Source of the DNA: JBFWQM01 sp050249455
GTDB taxonomy: Bacteria > Pseudomonadota > Alphaproteobacteria > MPNO01 > VGEU01
Direction: 5' to 3'
Assembly: GCA_050249455.1 (NCBI GenBank)
Contig: JBFWQM010000264.1
Location: 1-6,831 of the forward strand
Length of the DNA stretch: 6,831 bases
A program made the position numbers and the translations under genes. Below the pieces are notes generated by a model. That model had not been told where the DNA came from, searched no databases, and was given only the letters and a program-made list of their open reading frames with translations. Below, in pieces: positions 1 to 6,074 of this stretch (position 1 is the stretch's first letter; every line of letters starts with the position of its first letter).

Positions 1-892
1 TGACGATGCGGGTCGCGATGTTCATGACGTGCGCGTCGTCGCGGAAGCGCACGCCGGTGACCTCCAGCTTGCCGCCGCGCTCGACATAGACCTGGTTGGC
101 GCCGTTGACCATGATGTCGGTGATCGCCGGATCCGCCAGCAGCGGCTCCAGTGGGCCCAGCCCCAGCATGTCGTTGACCAGGGTGGTGATCAGATCGCGG
201 TGCTCCAGCGCGTTGAGCCGGAGCTTCTCCTCCGCCAGGATCTCGCTGACGATCTCGTCGATCTGGTAGGCGAGCTCGCCGCGCGGCAGGGTCGAGGCGG
301 TCGCGACGTCGATGCGGTCCATCAGCGTCGGCCGGACCTTGCGCTCGGCCTCTTCCAGGGTCTGCGACTTGCTGGACTCGGGCACCACGACCTGGGCGAC
401 CGTCATCGCCGAAAGCGGCGGCGGCGGCGGCGCGGCCTCCGGGACCGGCCGCGACGGCGGGGTCCAGCGCGGCGGCGCCTCGCTGCGGCGCGGCAGCTCG
501 AAGCCGCCCGAAGGCGGCGGCGGCGGCTCGCTTTCCGGTGCGACCTCGGCCGTCTCCGCGCTCGGTTCGGGTTCGGGCGCCGGCGGCGGCTCCTGGCCCG
601 GCGCCGGCGGGTTCGCGTTCAGCAGGGTATTGATCAGCAGGGTGACGAGGTCGCGGGATTCCAGGAGATTGAACGGCGCCTCGAAGCGGTCCTGGTTCTT
701 GGCGACGATGTCCTTCAGCTCGCGGGCGAGGTCGCCGCGGGTGAGGCTACGCACGATGCTGCCCGGAATCTGGACGTCGATGATTGGCAGCAGGATGTCG
801 CGCGCCTTGTCGAGCTTCTCGCGCTTGGTGCCGCCGCGCGACGGATAGAGCGAGGTGACGCGGCGGTCGGCGTTCCCGAACGTGCTGGCCAT
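1..892 (-). CDS. cpaF: CpaF/TadA-type Tad pilus motor ATPase, 5' part only
   Basis: This is the first 297 codons of the Tad pilus secretion ATPase, a hexameric cytoplasmic motor that drives pilin assembly at the inner membrane; the gene runs off the left edge. The diagnostic stretch is residues 244-296, with GLGPLEPLL (244-252), the ITDIMVNG block (257-264), VYVERGGK (268-275) and VRFRDD (281-286), all typical of the region before the catalytic domain in CpaF. Walker A, Asp box, Walker B and the His box would lie outside the window, so activity cannot be judged. The start is the ATG at 892-890, preceded by GAGGG a few bases upstream and only 10 nt after the cpaE stop. The unusual part is the N-terminus: a second copy of the pre-ATPase helical domain (residues about 29-92), then a proline-rich linker (27 Pro in residues 95-159), then the canonical copy (about 185-244). 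Family assignment is firm; the role of the extra copy is unknown. Confidence 0.95.
   Translation of the reverse strand, partial: MASTFGNADRRVTSLYPSRGGTKREKLDKARDILLPIIDVQIPGSIVRSLTRGDLARELKDIVAKNQDRFEAPFNLLESRDLVTLLINTLLNANPPAPGQEPPPAPEPEPSAETAEVAPESEPPPPPSGGFELPRRSEAPPRWTPPSRPVPEAAPPPPPLSAMTVAQVVVPESSKSQTLEEAERKVRPTLMDRIDVATASTLPRGELAYQIDEIVSEILAEEKLRLNALEHRDLITTLVNDMLGLGPLEPLLADPAITDIMVNGANQVYVERGGKLEVTGVRFRDDAHVMNIATRIV
161..808 (-). repeat. Tandem N-terminal domain duplication inside cpaF
   Basis: Two copies of one helical segment are encoded here. Copy 1 covers residues 29-92 (nt 617-808) and copy 2 residues 185-244 (nt 161-340). From L50 to N92 and from L202 to G244 they align without gaps over 43 positions with 17 identities, including RG, LA, IV, LE, RDL and matching Leu/Asn positions near the end (compare LESRDLVTLLINTLL with LEHRDLITTLVNDML). 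The match continues upstream (K29-V40 with K185-V196, 6 of 12 identical) after a four-residue length difference. Copy 2 directly precedes GLGPLEPLL, where other CpaF proteins carry this domain, so copy 1 is the extra one. The linker between them is rich in Pro, Ala and Glu, with two runs of five prolines, and is probably unstructured. Identities were counted by eye. Confidence 0.85.
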
Positions 893-902
893 GGTCCCTC
901 GC

Positions 903-2135
903 TCACGCTTTCGACTTGCCGAACAGCCGGCGGATTCCGGGCATCTTGCCGCGCTTGGGCCGCTCGCCGGCCATCGCTTCGGCGAGCCGGCCGATCGCGG
1001 CCACCAGCTCGCTGCGGCGGTTGATCGTGGCGAGCGGCTTGCCGGCGTTGGCGGCCGCGGCGGTCACCTTGGGATCGAAGGGCAGGAAGTGCCGGACCGG
1101 CATCTCGACGCCCTTCTCGAAGTCGCCGCGCGGGATCTCCAGGCTGCGCGCCGCGCCGACCTTGTTGGCGACCACCAGCACGACGGCGTTCGGCGACACG
1201 TCGCTGATGAACTGTGTCAGGCGCAGGGTGTCGCGCATTCCGGCCAGCGACGGATCGGACACCACGACGATGCAGTCGGCCGCGGACAGGACCTCGCGCC
1301 GCGTCACCGCCATGTGCGAGGGCAGGTCGACGACGACCGCGTCGAGGTCGGCGGGCAGGTTCTCGACGATGTGCTCGAAGGCGGAGTTCTGGATGTGGAC
1401 GTCGTCCTCCAGCGGCTCCTCTGCGCTGAAGACGAACAGGTTCTCGCTCTCGTGGACCATGGCGCTGGCGAGGAACAGGCCGTCGATGCGGCCGGGGTGC
1501 TCCAGCGCCTCGCGCAAGCCGTGGCTCGGCTCCAGGTCGAGCGACAGCGCGACGGTGCCGAACTGGACGTCGAGGTCGATGATCGCCACCGTCTTCTTCA
1601 TCTCGTGGGCGAGAATCCAGGCGGTGTTGGTGGCGATCAGGCTGGTCCCGACGCCGCCGCGGGCGCCGAGCACGCACATGACGCGCACCTTGTGCGCTTC
1701 CGCCTGCGGCGCCACGTGCTGGAACGTGTTGTGCGAGCCCTCGATCGCGGCGACCAGGACCTCCGGCTCGATCGGCTTGAGGACGTAGTTGGCGGCGCCG
1801 GCCGTGACCATGGCGTGATAGAGGCCGATGTCGTTCACGTCGCCCAGCGCCACGATGCGGCAGCCCGGCTGGCACACGCTCAGCAAGCTGCGCAGGCCGG
1901 CGATCGGGTCCTCGCAGCCGGAGAAATCGACCACCAGCAGCGGCGGCGACGGCTCCTGCGACAGCAGGCTGAGCGCGGCGGTCAGGCCGCCCTCGTGGAT
2001 CAGCGCCGCCGGCCAGCGCGGCTCGATCGCCGCCGTGACCGACCGCCGCGTCTCGTCGTCGAGCACGAAGGCGACAAGCTGGTCGCTGCCGAGCGAACTG
2101 GAGATCGACGGCGTCAGGCGGACGGCAGTGTTCAT
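903..2135 (-). CDS. cpaE: CpaE/TadZ-type pilus localisation protein (MinD/ParA-like ATPase fold)
   Basis: A 410-residue protein of the CpaE/TadZ family, which in other bacteria recruits the Tad machine to its site, often a cell pole. Residues about 20-135 look like a response-regulator receiver domain: acidic LDDE (25-28), a strand ending in D70, and a KP pair (K120-P121) at the usual Lys position; the conserved Thr/Ser position appears to be Gly98, which suggests a pseudo-receiver. Residues about 150-390 are a MinD/ParA-like domain with a deviant P-loop GARGGVGTS (157-165), in which the usual P-loop Lys is Thr and the signature Lys is Arg. DLD (187-189) and VVVDLP (267-272) follow as the switch and Walker B strands. 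The basic C-terminus (392-410) ends IRRLFGKSKA. The ATG at 2135-2133 is chosen because it overlaps the cpaD stop as ATGA, implying translational coupling; no strong ribosome site is seen. A longer in-frame extension upstream reads through cpaD and is rejected. Confidence 0.95.
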   Translation of the reverse strand: MNTAVRLTPSISSSLGSDQLVAFVLDDETRRSVTAAIEPRWPAALIHEGGLTAALSLLSQEPSPPLLVVDFSGCEDPIAGLRSLLSVCQPGCRIVALGDVNDIGLYHAMVTAGAANYVLKPIEPEVLVAAIEGSHNTFQHVAPQAEAHKVRVMCVLGARGGVGTSLIATNTAWILAHEMKKTVAIIDLDVQFGTVALSLDLEPSHGLREALEHPGRIDGLFLASAMVHESENLFVFSAEEPLEDDVHIQNSAFEHIVENLPADLDAVVVDLPSHMAVTRREVLSAADCIVVVSDPSLAGMRDTLRLTQFISDVSPNAVVLVVANKVGAARSLEIPRGDFEKGVEMPVRHFLPFDPKVTAAAANAGKPLATINRRSELVAAIGRLAEAMAGERPKRGKMPGIRRLFGKSKA

Positions 2136-2812
2136 TGCACGGCGCCCATCGTCGAGGTCGAGCCGGGCAGCAGGAACTTGGACGGCGCGTTGGTCTGGTA
2201 GCGCTCCTGGGCGCCCTGGGCGAAGCGGCCGTCGGCCGGCCCGAGCTCGCGGCCGCGCAGCAGGTCGCCGGGGTCGGCCAGCATCAGCCCCAGGTTGGTC
2301 TGGGTCGCGCAGCCGTAGTTGCTGCCGGTCGTGTTCTCCGGGTCGAAGCCGGACGGCTTGCTCCAGTCCGGGCACTTGGGCGGCGTCACCACGTAGCGGC
2401 CGACCGCCACGGTCACCGTCGCATCGGCGGGCGAGCCGTCGCGCGGCCGCGGACCGCGGGTCGCGATCACGTTGCGGCTGCGGAAGTAGTCGATGATCGC
2501 CGCCTCGCGCCGCTCGGCCTGCGTCTGCTGCGCCGGGGTCTGCGCGGCGCCGGACGCCGAGATGCGGACCTGGTCGCCGTAGGCGACGGCGCTTTCCATC
2601 ATGAAGCGGTCGAGCATCTCGCGCTCGGAGGCGGGCAGGGCGGTCGCGCCGGTGGGGAACACGACCGCGTGGTTGAACTGGACCCAGTCCACCTTGTTGG
2701 CCTTGGGCGCCTCGGACGGGCTCCAGTGCTGGGTGGGCGGCGCGCAGGCCGCGATCGCGGCGGCGAGCGCCAGCGCGGCGGCCGTGGCGAGGCGGTGGGC
2801 AAGAAGCGTCAT
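2132..2812 (-). CDS. cpaD: CpaD family pilus biogenesis lipoprotein
   Basis: A 226-residue predicted outer-membrane lipoprotein of the CpaD family, which assists the CpaC secretin in Tad systems. The N-terminus is a hydrophobic Ala/Leu-rich signal (residues 7-22) ending in a lipobox IAAC with C23 as the lipidated residue; Ala at +2 gives no inner-membrane retention signal. The middle (about 50-140) has a pattern loosely like an OmpA-type peptidoglycan-binding fold: VVFPTGATALPASE, then a helix ending DRF, then RREAAIIDYF (101-110); that resemblance is my inference. The C-terminal half carries the family signature: C147-P148-x-W, then NYGCATQTNLGLMLADP (165-181), then DLLRGRELGPADG. Length is normal for the family. 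It follows cpaC by 13 nt; the cpaC stop and the ribosome site are fused as TAGGAG, about 9 nt before the ATG. Its own stop overlaps the cpaE start. Confidence 0.94.
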   Translation of the reverse strand: MTLLAHRLATAAALALAAAIAACAPPTQHWSPSEAPKANKVDWVQFNHAVVFPTGATALPASEREMLDRFMMESAVAYGDQVRISASGAAQTPAQQTQAERREAAIIDYFRSRNVIATRGPRPRDGSPADATVTVAVGRYVVTPPKCPDWSKPSGFDPENTTGSNYGCATQTNLGLMLADPGDLLRGRELGPADGRFAQGAQERYQTNAPSKFLLPGSTSTMGAVQ

Positions 2813-2825
2813 GGGGGCCGCGCTC

Positions 2826-4223
2826 CTACTCGATCACGAAGCCCGAGGGGCCGACCAGCGTGTTGCCGGCGCGCCCGCGGGGCGTCTGGGGGTTCTGCTG
2901 CTGGTTCTGGCGGTACAGCTGCCCGCGCACCATGCGGTCGTTGTCGCTGGGCGCGACCAGGCCGTCGGTCGGCGCCGCCATCATCGGCGCCGAGGTCGGG
3001 CGGACGATGTAGGGCGTGACGATGATGACGAGCTCGGTCTCGCGCTGCTGGAAGCGGGTGGAGCGGAACAGCGCGCCGAGGATCGGGATGTCGCTGAGGC
3101 CGGGGAACTTGTTCAGCGACTCGTTGAGGTTGCTCTGCAGCAGGCCGGCGATCGCGAAGCTCTGGCCGCTGCCGAGCTCCACCGTCGTCTCGGCCCGCCG
3201 GGTGGTCAGCGCCGGGATGTTGAAGCCGTTGAGCGTGACCGAGCCGGCCGACGACAGCTCGCTGACCTCCGGCTTGACCCGCAGGCTGATCCGGTTGGTG
3301 TCCACCAGCGTCGGCGCGAACATCAACGACACGCCGAACTGCTTGAAGGTCACCGTCACGACGCGGGATTCGTCTTGCGGCACCAGGATCGGGAACTCGC
3401 CGCCGGCGAGGAAGTGGGCGGTCTGGCCGGACACCGCCGTCAGGTTCGGTTCGGCCAGGATGGTGACCAGGCCCTCGCGCTCCAGCGCGTCGAGGATCGC
3501 ATCGACGTTGGCGGGGTTGCTGCGGTAGGACCCGAAGGCGAGGTTGGCGTTGCTCTCGGACCCGACGAAGCCGTCCAGCAGCAGCGCCGGGTTGCCCGAC
3601 AGCAGGCCGAACGTGGTCCGGCCCTGCTTGAACACGGTGTTCCAGTTGATCGCGAACTGCTTGAGGACGTCGCGCGAGACCTCCGCGATCTTCACCCGCA
3701 GGTTCACCTGGTTGGGGGCCAGCACGCGCAGCCGGTTCATCACCCGGGCCGGCGCGAGGTCGGGGAACATGCCGATGACGAGCTGGGTCGCGTCGTTCGC
3801 CTCGGACTCGCTGTTGACGGTGCCGGACAGGACGATGCGGTTGTCGACGTTCTGCACGTCGATGCGCGCCTCGGGCATCACCTGGCTCAGCGCGTCGCGC
3901 ACCCGGGTCAGGTTGTTGTCGACGGTGATGAGCCGGTTGAACAGGATGCGGTCGTCGGCGTCGACGGCGTAGATCACGGTCTGCCCCGGCTTCTTGCCGA
4001 GGAGATAGAGCAGCCGCGGCGACTTGATCTGGACGTCGGCGATGTCCGGCTCGGCGACGAACACCGTCGAGGCCGGCCGGTCGAGGCGGATCAGCGTGCC
4101 CTTGCCGGTGTCGAGGACGATCGTCTCGCCCTGCGTGTTGACCACGTTGGCGGCGCCGGCGCCGCCTGTCGGCGCTGCAAGCAGCAGGGCCAGCGCGACG
4201 CCGAGCGCAAATCGGAGCTTCAT
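2826..4223 (-). CDS. cpaC: CpaC/RcpA-type outer-membrane secretin of the Tad pilus
   Basis: A 465-residue secretin that forms the outer-membrane pore through which the Flp pilus passes. Residues 1-24 are a signal peptide (MKLRF, hydrophobic core, likely cleavage after GAGA). Residues about 30-100 match the pilus-formation N-terminal domain (LIRLDRPASTVFVAEPDIAD, 44-63). A BON-like stretch follows at about 105-155 (IDVQNVDNRIVLSGTV, 121-136). The secretin domain covers about 235-410, with the signatures LVTILAEPNLTAVSGQTAHF (252-271), GGEFPI (274-279), IAGLLQ (358-363), DIPILGALF (378-386) and the closing ETELVIIVTPYIVRP (395-409). A 56-residue tail after that is Gln/Asn-rich (QNQQQNPQ, 439-446) and ends GFVIE. 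The ATG at 4223-4221 overlaps the cpaB stop as ATGA, with a GGGGA ribosome-site candidate about 8 nt upstream. Nothing essential looks missing. Confidence 0.96.
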   Translation of the reverse strand: MKLRFALGVALALLLAAPTGGAGAANVVNTQGETIVLDTGKGTLIRLDRPASTVFVAEPDIADVQIKSPRLLYLLGKKPGQTVIYAVDADDRILFNRLITVDNNLTRVRDALSQVMPEARIDVQNVDNRIVLSGTVNSESEANDATQLVIGMFPDLAPARVMNRLRVLAPNQVNLRVKIAEVSRDVLKQFAINWNTVFKQGRTTFGLLSGNPALLLDGFVGSESNANLAFGSYRSNPANVDAILDALEREGLVTILAEPNLTAVSGQTAHFLAGGEFPILVPQDESRVVTVTFKQFGVSLMFAPTLVDTNRISLRVKPEVSELSSAGSVTLNGFNIPALTTRRAETTVELGSGQSFAIAGLLQSNLNESLNKFPGLSDIPILGALFRSTRFQQRETELVIIVTPYIVRPTSAPMMAAPTDGLVAPSDNDRMVRGQLYRQNQQQNPQTPRGRAGNTLVGPSGFVIE

Positions 4224-5083
4224 TGCGGTTCCCCAACCGTGATCGTCTCCGATTTACTACCCCGGATTAGGTTAACAAATTGGCCGTCGCTGGAGCGCAG
4301 GAGCCGGCTGACCTCGGTGTCTCTGGTAAACGTGTGGCCGGTCGGGACGTCGACCGCCGGCTTCGCGTTCGGCTCTTCGCCGTCCTCGGCCGCGATGCTC
4401 TGCAGCGCGAGCGACAGCTTGCCGAGCTCGGCCGCCAGCGTGACCTCCTCCGCCTGCTTGGGCGATACCTCGAAGGTGATCGTCTTGGCGACCTGCGGCT
4501 TGTTCTCCTGGTCGTTGGTCTTCTGGTCGATCGCGATGATGCGCAGGTTGCGCATCACCGTCTCGGTCGCCTTGCGCTGGCCGCCGTCTTCTTCGCCGGC
4601 GCGGAAGCGGTGGGCGAGGATCAGGTCGACGCGGTCGCCCGGGAACACCAGGCCGCTGACGCTCGAGGTCGCGTTGACCGCCACCGAGATCGCGCGCATG
4701 CCGGGCGCCAGCACCGCGGCGAGGAAGCCGCGGTCGTTCGGCTTGACGATCCGCATGTCGGTCACTGGCTCGCCCGCCGTGATGCCCTGGCGCACCACCG
4801 CGCCGTGGAACTCCTCGGCCGTGCGGGCGCCGCGCAGCGCATAGGTCGGCGCGACGCCGCCTTCCGGCCACGGCTGCCAGCGCACGCTGTCGGGCTTGAT
4901 GAAGCTGCCGGCCGGCAGGTTCTTGGAAGCCACCAGCACCATCTTGCCCACCGGCGGCGGCGGCGCCTTGGCGACCTGGATCGGCTGCTGCTTCTGCGCC
5001 GACAGCCACGAATGCACGAAGTAGGCCGTGCCGCCGCCGATCAGCAGCGCGAGCAGGGCGAATATCAGTGTCCGGCTTTGCAT
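4220..5083 (-). CDS. cpaB: CpaB/RcpC-type pilus assembly protein with SAF domain
   Basis: A 287-residue periplasmic protein anchored by one N-terminal membrane segment (about residues 5-25). CpaB/RcpC proteins are thought to sit next to the secretin and help link inner- and outer-membrane parts of the Tad machine. After a Pro-rich stretch (34-44) comes the SAF domain (about 46-112), with VLVASKNLPAGSFIKPDSVR (49-68) and the ITAGEPVTDMRI block (101-112). The family signature FPGDRVDLIL is at 147-156. The later region, including TITFEVSPKQAEEVTLAAEL (201-220), matches the RcpC/CpaB C-terminal domain. The ATG at 5083-5081 is chosen because the membrane segment starts directly after it and a GAGGA ribosome site lies about 9 nt upstream; an upstream in-frame extension lacks family similarity and overlaps cpaA. 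It follows cpaA by 16 nt and its stop overlaps the cpaC start. Confidence 0.95.
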   Translation of the reverse strand: MQSRTLIFALLALLIGGGTAYFVHSWLSAQKQQPIQVAKAPPPPVGKMVLVASKNLPAGSFIKPDSVRWQPWPEGGVAPTYALRGARTAEEFHGAVVRQGITAGEPVTDMRIVKPNDRGFLAAVLAPGMRAISVAVNATSSVSGLVFPGDRVDLILAHRFRAGEEDGGQRKATETVMRNLRIIAIDQKTNDQENKPQVAKTITFEVSPKQAEEVTLAAELGKLSLALQSIAAEDGEEPNAKPAVDVPTGHTFTRDTEVSRLLRSSDGQFVNLIRGSKSETITVGEPQ

Positions 5084-5099
5084 GGGGGCATTCCTCGAC

Positions 5100-5615
5100 C
5101 TAGACGGAGAACAGGCGAACCGCGACGAAGACGCCGCCCACGGCGATCGCCACGCCGTAGGGGACTCGCGTACGTACTCCCACAAAAAGCTTTTCGCGCC
5201 ATGAACGCGGCAAGCCGTCGGCGACCGGGGTCGGCGTGAACATGCGCAGGTGGATCAGCATCCCGAGCGCGAACACGCCGCCGATGAAGGCGGTGGTGAG
5301 CAGCAGGAGGAGGAGGTAGTTGGGGCCGGCCCACAGGGCCGTGGCGGCGATCAGCTTCACGTCGCCGCCGCCCATGAAGTTCATCGAGAAGAAGACGGCG
5401 AAGATCGCGAACACGACCAGCGCCAGCGCGATCGACATCTCCCACTGCACCGGCACGGTGCTCGCCATCACGTGCGCCGGGTAGAGCCCGACGACGGCGG
5501 CGCAGATGCGGTTGGGGATGATGTAGTGGCGGCTGTCGTTCAGCGCGGCCCAGACCAGCAGGCCGACGAAGCACAGGACGACGAGATGGTGGACGGCAAT
5601 CTGGAAGAACGTCAC
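5100..5615 (-). CDS. cpaA: CpaA/TadV-type prepilin peptidase (A24 aspartic protease)
   Basis: A 171-residue polytopic inner-membrane peptidase that cleaves the leader of Flp prepilin and of the TadE/F pseudopilins. Both catalytic motifs of the A24 family are visible: the first Asp in LNDSRHYIIPN (D27, 25-35) and the second in MGGGDVKL (D85, 81-88). Hydrophobic segments occur at about 4-24, 35-52, 60-78, 98-122 and 152-168; the C-terminal VPYGVAIAVGG (151-161) is also typical. The length fits the short CpaA/TadV form without the methyltransferase domain of PilD. No suitable ATG exists, so I choose the GTG at 5615-5613, which puts the first membrane segment at the N-terminus; the ribosome site is poor (a G-rich GGGGG stretch). 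A GTG at 5720 would add 35 Arg/Pro/Gly-rich residues across the hairpin region and is less likely. Weak initiation would suit an enzyme needed far less than the pilin. Confidence 0.92.
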   Translation of the reverse strand: MTFFQIAVHHLVVLCFVGLLVWAALNDSRHYIIPNRICAAVVGLYPAHVMASTVPVQWEMSIALALVVFAIFAVFFSMNFMGGGDVKLIAATALWAGPNYLLLLLLTTAFIGGVFALGMLIHLRMFTPTPVADGLPRSWREKLFVGVRTRVPYGVAIAVGGVFVAVRLFSV

Positions 5616-5689
5616 GTCAGGCCCCCAGTTGAAGCGCCGGGAGCGTGCGCCGCACCGTGCACGCCTACATGGCGTCGAGCGGGGAGAGG

Positions 5690-5708
5690 GGGCTGCCCCC
5701 GGCAGCCC
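5690..5708 (-). promoter_or_regulatory. GC-rich hairpin between flp and cpaA
   Basis: A perfect 8-bp inverted repeat, GGGCTGCC and GGCAGCCC, with a 3-nt loop, lies about 58 nt after the flp stop and 75 nt before the cpaA start. There is no T-run after it on the minus strand, so it is not a standard intrinsic terminator. It could slow RNA decay or polymerase and so set the flp to cpaA ratio. The structure is seen; the role is inferred. Confidence 0.45.
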
Positions 5709-5730
5709 GCCTCCGATCACCCGCTTCGTT

Positions 5731-5757
5731 TCAAGCGTGCGCGCTCGCGCGGCTTGA
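5731..5757 (-). promoter_or_regulatory. Hairpin immediately downstream of flp
   Basis: Arms TCAAGC and GCTTGA (6 bp) enclose a second 4-bp GCGC/GCGC stem with a tetraloop, separated by a small internal loop. The structure begins 8 nt after the flp stop codon. No T-tract follows on the minus strand. A hairpin just behind a pilin gene often protects the short, abundant pilin mRNA from 3' exonucleases or partly terminates transcription; either role here is inference. Confidence 0.45.
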
Positions 5758-5765
5758 GAACGCGA

Positions 5766-5951
5766 TCACGAGCTCGCGTTGACGGCGTCGTCCAGCTTGT
5801 TGCTGACGGTACCGAACATCGACGACAGCGAGGTGCCCATCGCCTGCAGCGCACCGACCGCGGCGACCGACACGAGAGCCGCGATCAGGCCGTACTCGAT
5901 CGCCGTGGCGCCCGACTCGTCCTTCAGCAGCGACTTGAGAGTGTTGTACAT
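5766..5951 (-). CDS. flp: Flp/PilA type IVb major pilin precursor
   Basis: A 61-residue Flp prepilin, the major subunit of the Tad pilus. The leader is MYNTLKSLLKDESG, cut after G14; the mature protein begins ATAIEYG, with Glu at +5 and Tyr at +6 as required by the Flp family, and the hydrophobic helix runs to about residue 42 (LIAALVSVAAVGALQAMG). Mature length is 47 residues, normal for Flp. The polar C-terminus is SNKLDDAVNASS. The start is the ATG at 5951-5949, since it gives the right leader length and has AGGAAGGG about 9 nt upstream; a GTG 33 nt further up would place that ribosome site inside the gene. CpaA, the next gene, is the expected processing peptidase. A single flp copy is present in the window. 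Confidence 0.97.
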   Translation of the reverse strand: MYNTLKSLLKDESGATAIEYGLIAALVSVAAVGALQAMGTSLSSMFGTVSNKLDDAVNASS

Positions 5952-5960
5952 GGAACTAAG

Positions 5961-5985
5961 CCCTTCCTGGTTCGACACAACCAAG
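5961..5985 (-). promoter_or_regulatory. flp ribosome site overlapped by a leader hairpin
   Basis: On the minus strand AGGAAGGG (5968-5961) is the strong ribosome site for flp. Directly upstream, CTTGGTT (5985-5979) can pair with AACCAGG (5972-5966) around the loop GTGTCG, giving 7 bp with one G-U pair. The 3' arm takes in the first AGG of the ribosome site and leaves AAGGG free. This could moderate pilin translation, but a stem this short may be chance. Confidence 0.4.
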
Positions 5986-6006
5986 GGACACGTTAGCCGG
6001 TATTCC

Positions 6007-6021
6007 CTAAGGAACCCTTAA
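6007..6021 (-). promoter_or_regulatory. CtrA-like box upstream of flp
   Basis: Read on the minus strand the site is TTAAGGGTTCCTTAG, which matches the CtrA consensus TTAA-N7-TTAA at 7 of 8 fixed positions. It is centred about 63 nt upstream of the flp start codon. GCTAAC (5996-5991) downstream resembles the alphaproteobacterial housekeeping -10 (GCTANAWC) in its first five positions, though its spacing to the box is short. CtrA controls pilA in Caulobacter, so a site here is plausible; it is a one-mismatch match in one place and is not proof. Confidence 0.35.
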
Positions 6022-6022
6022 G

Positions 6023-6046
6023 CGCACTACCTTGAATGGTGGTGCG
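6023..6046. promoter_or_regulatory. Inverted repeat next to the CtrA-like box
   Basis: CGCACTACC and GGTGGTGCG form 9-bp half-sites with one non-Watson-Crick position, separated by the 6-nt TTGAAT. The dyad begins 2 nt from the CtrA-like box. It could be an operator for a dimeric regulator or a hairpin in the flp leader. It is not a terminator of the upstream gene, because the six-T run on the minus strand lies before the hairpin rather than after it. Confidence 0.4.
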
Positions 6047-6074
6047 ACAAAAAAGATCGGCAAGTTGAACGTGA

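Noticed and set aside
29..1024. A 331-codon plus-strand frame opposite cpaF
   Set aside because: It is the exact antisense of the cpaF codons; the Arg runs are the reverse of the proline linker.
715..1875. A 386-codon minus-strand frame overlapping cpaE and cpaF in another frame
   Set aside because: Arg/Gly/Ala/Pro-rich shadow of cpaE with no recognisable family; cpaE in the main frame shows all expected motifs.
855..2201. A 448-codon open frame on the plus strand opposite cpaE
   Set aside because: Same mirror effect: composition dominated by Asp, Arg, Val, Gln and Ala, no domain pattern, and it is fully opposed by cpaE.
2809..4236. A 475-codon minus-strand frame overlapping cpaC in another frame
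   Set aside because: Shadow of cpaC; its start is 13 nt from the real one and the product is low-complexity.
2601..4844. A 747-codon open frame on the plus strand opposite cpaB, cpaC and cpaD
   Set aside because: It is antisense to three clearly recognised genes, its translation is low-complexity Arg/Ala/Gly/Asp/His-rich, and such frames arise from high GC at third positions.
6047..6058. Six-T run on the minus strand as the terminator of the TadG-like gene
   Set aside because: The nearby hairpin (6023-6046) lies after the T-run in the direction of transcription, and I see no stem before it.
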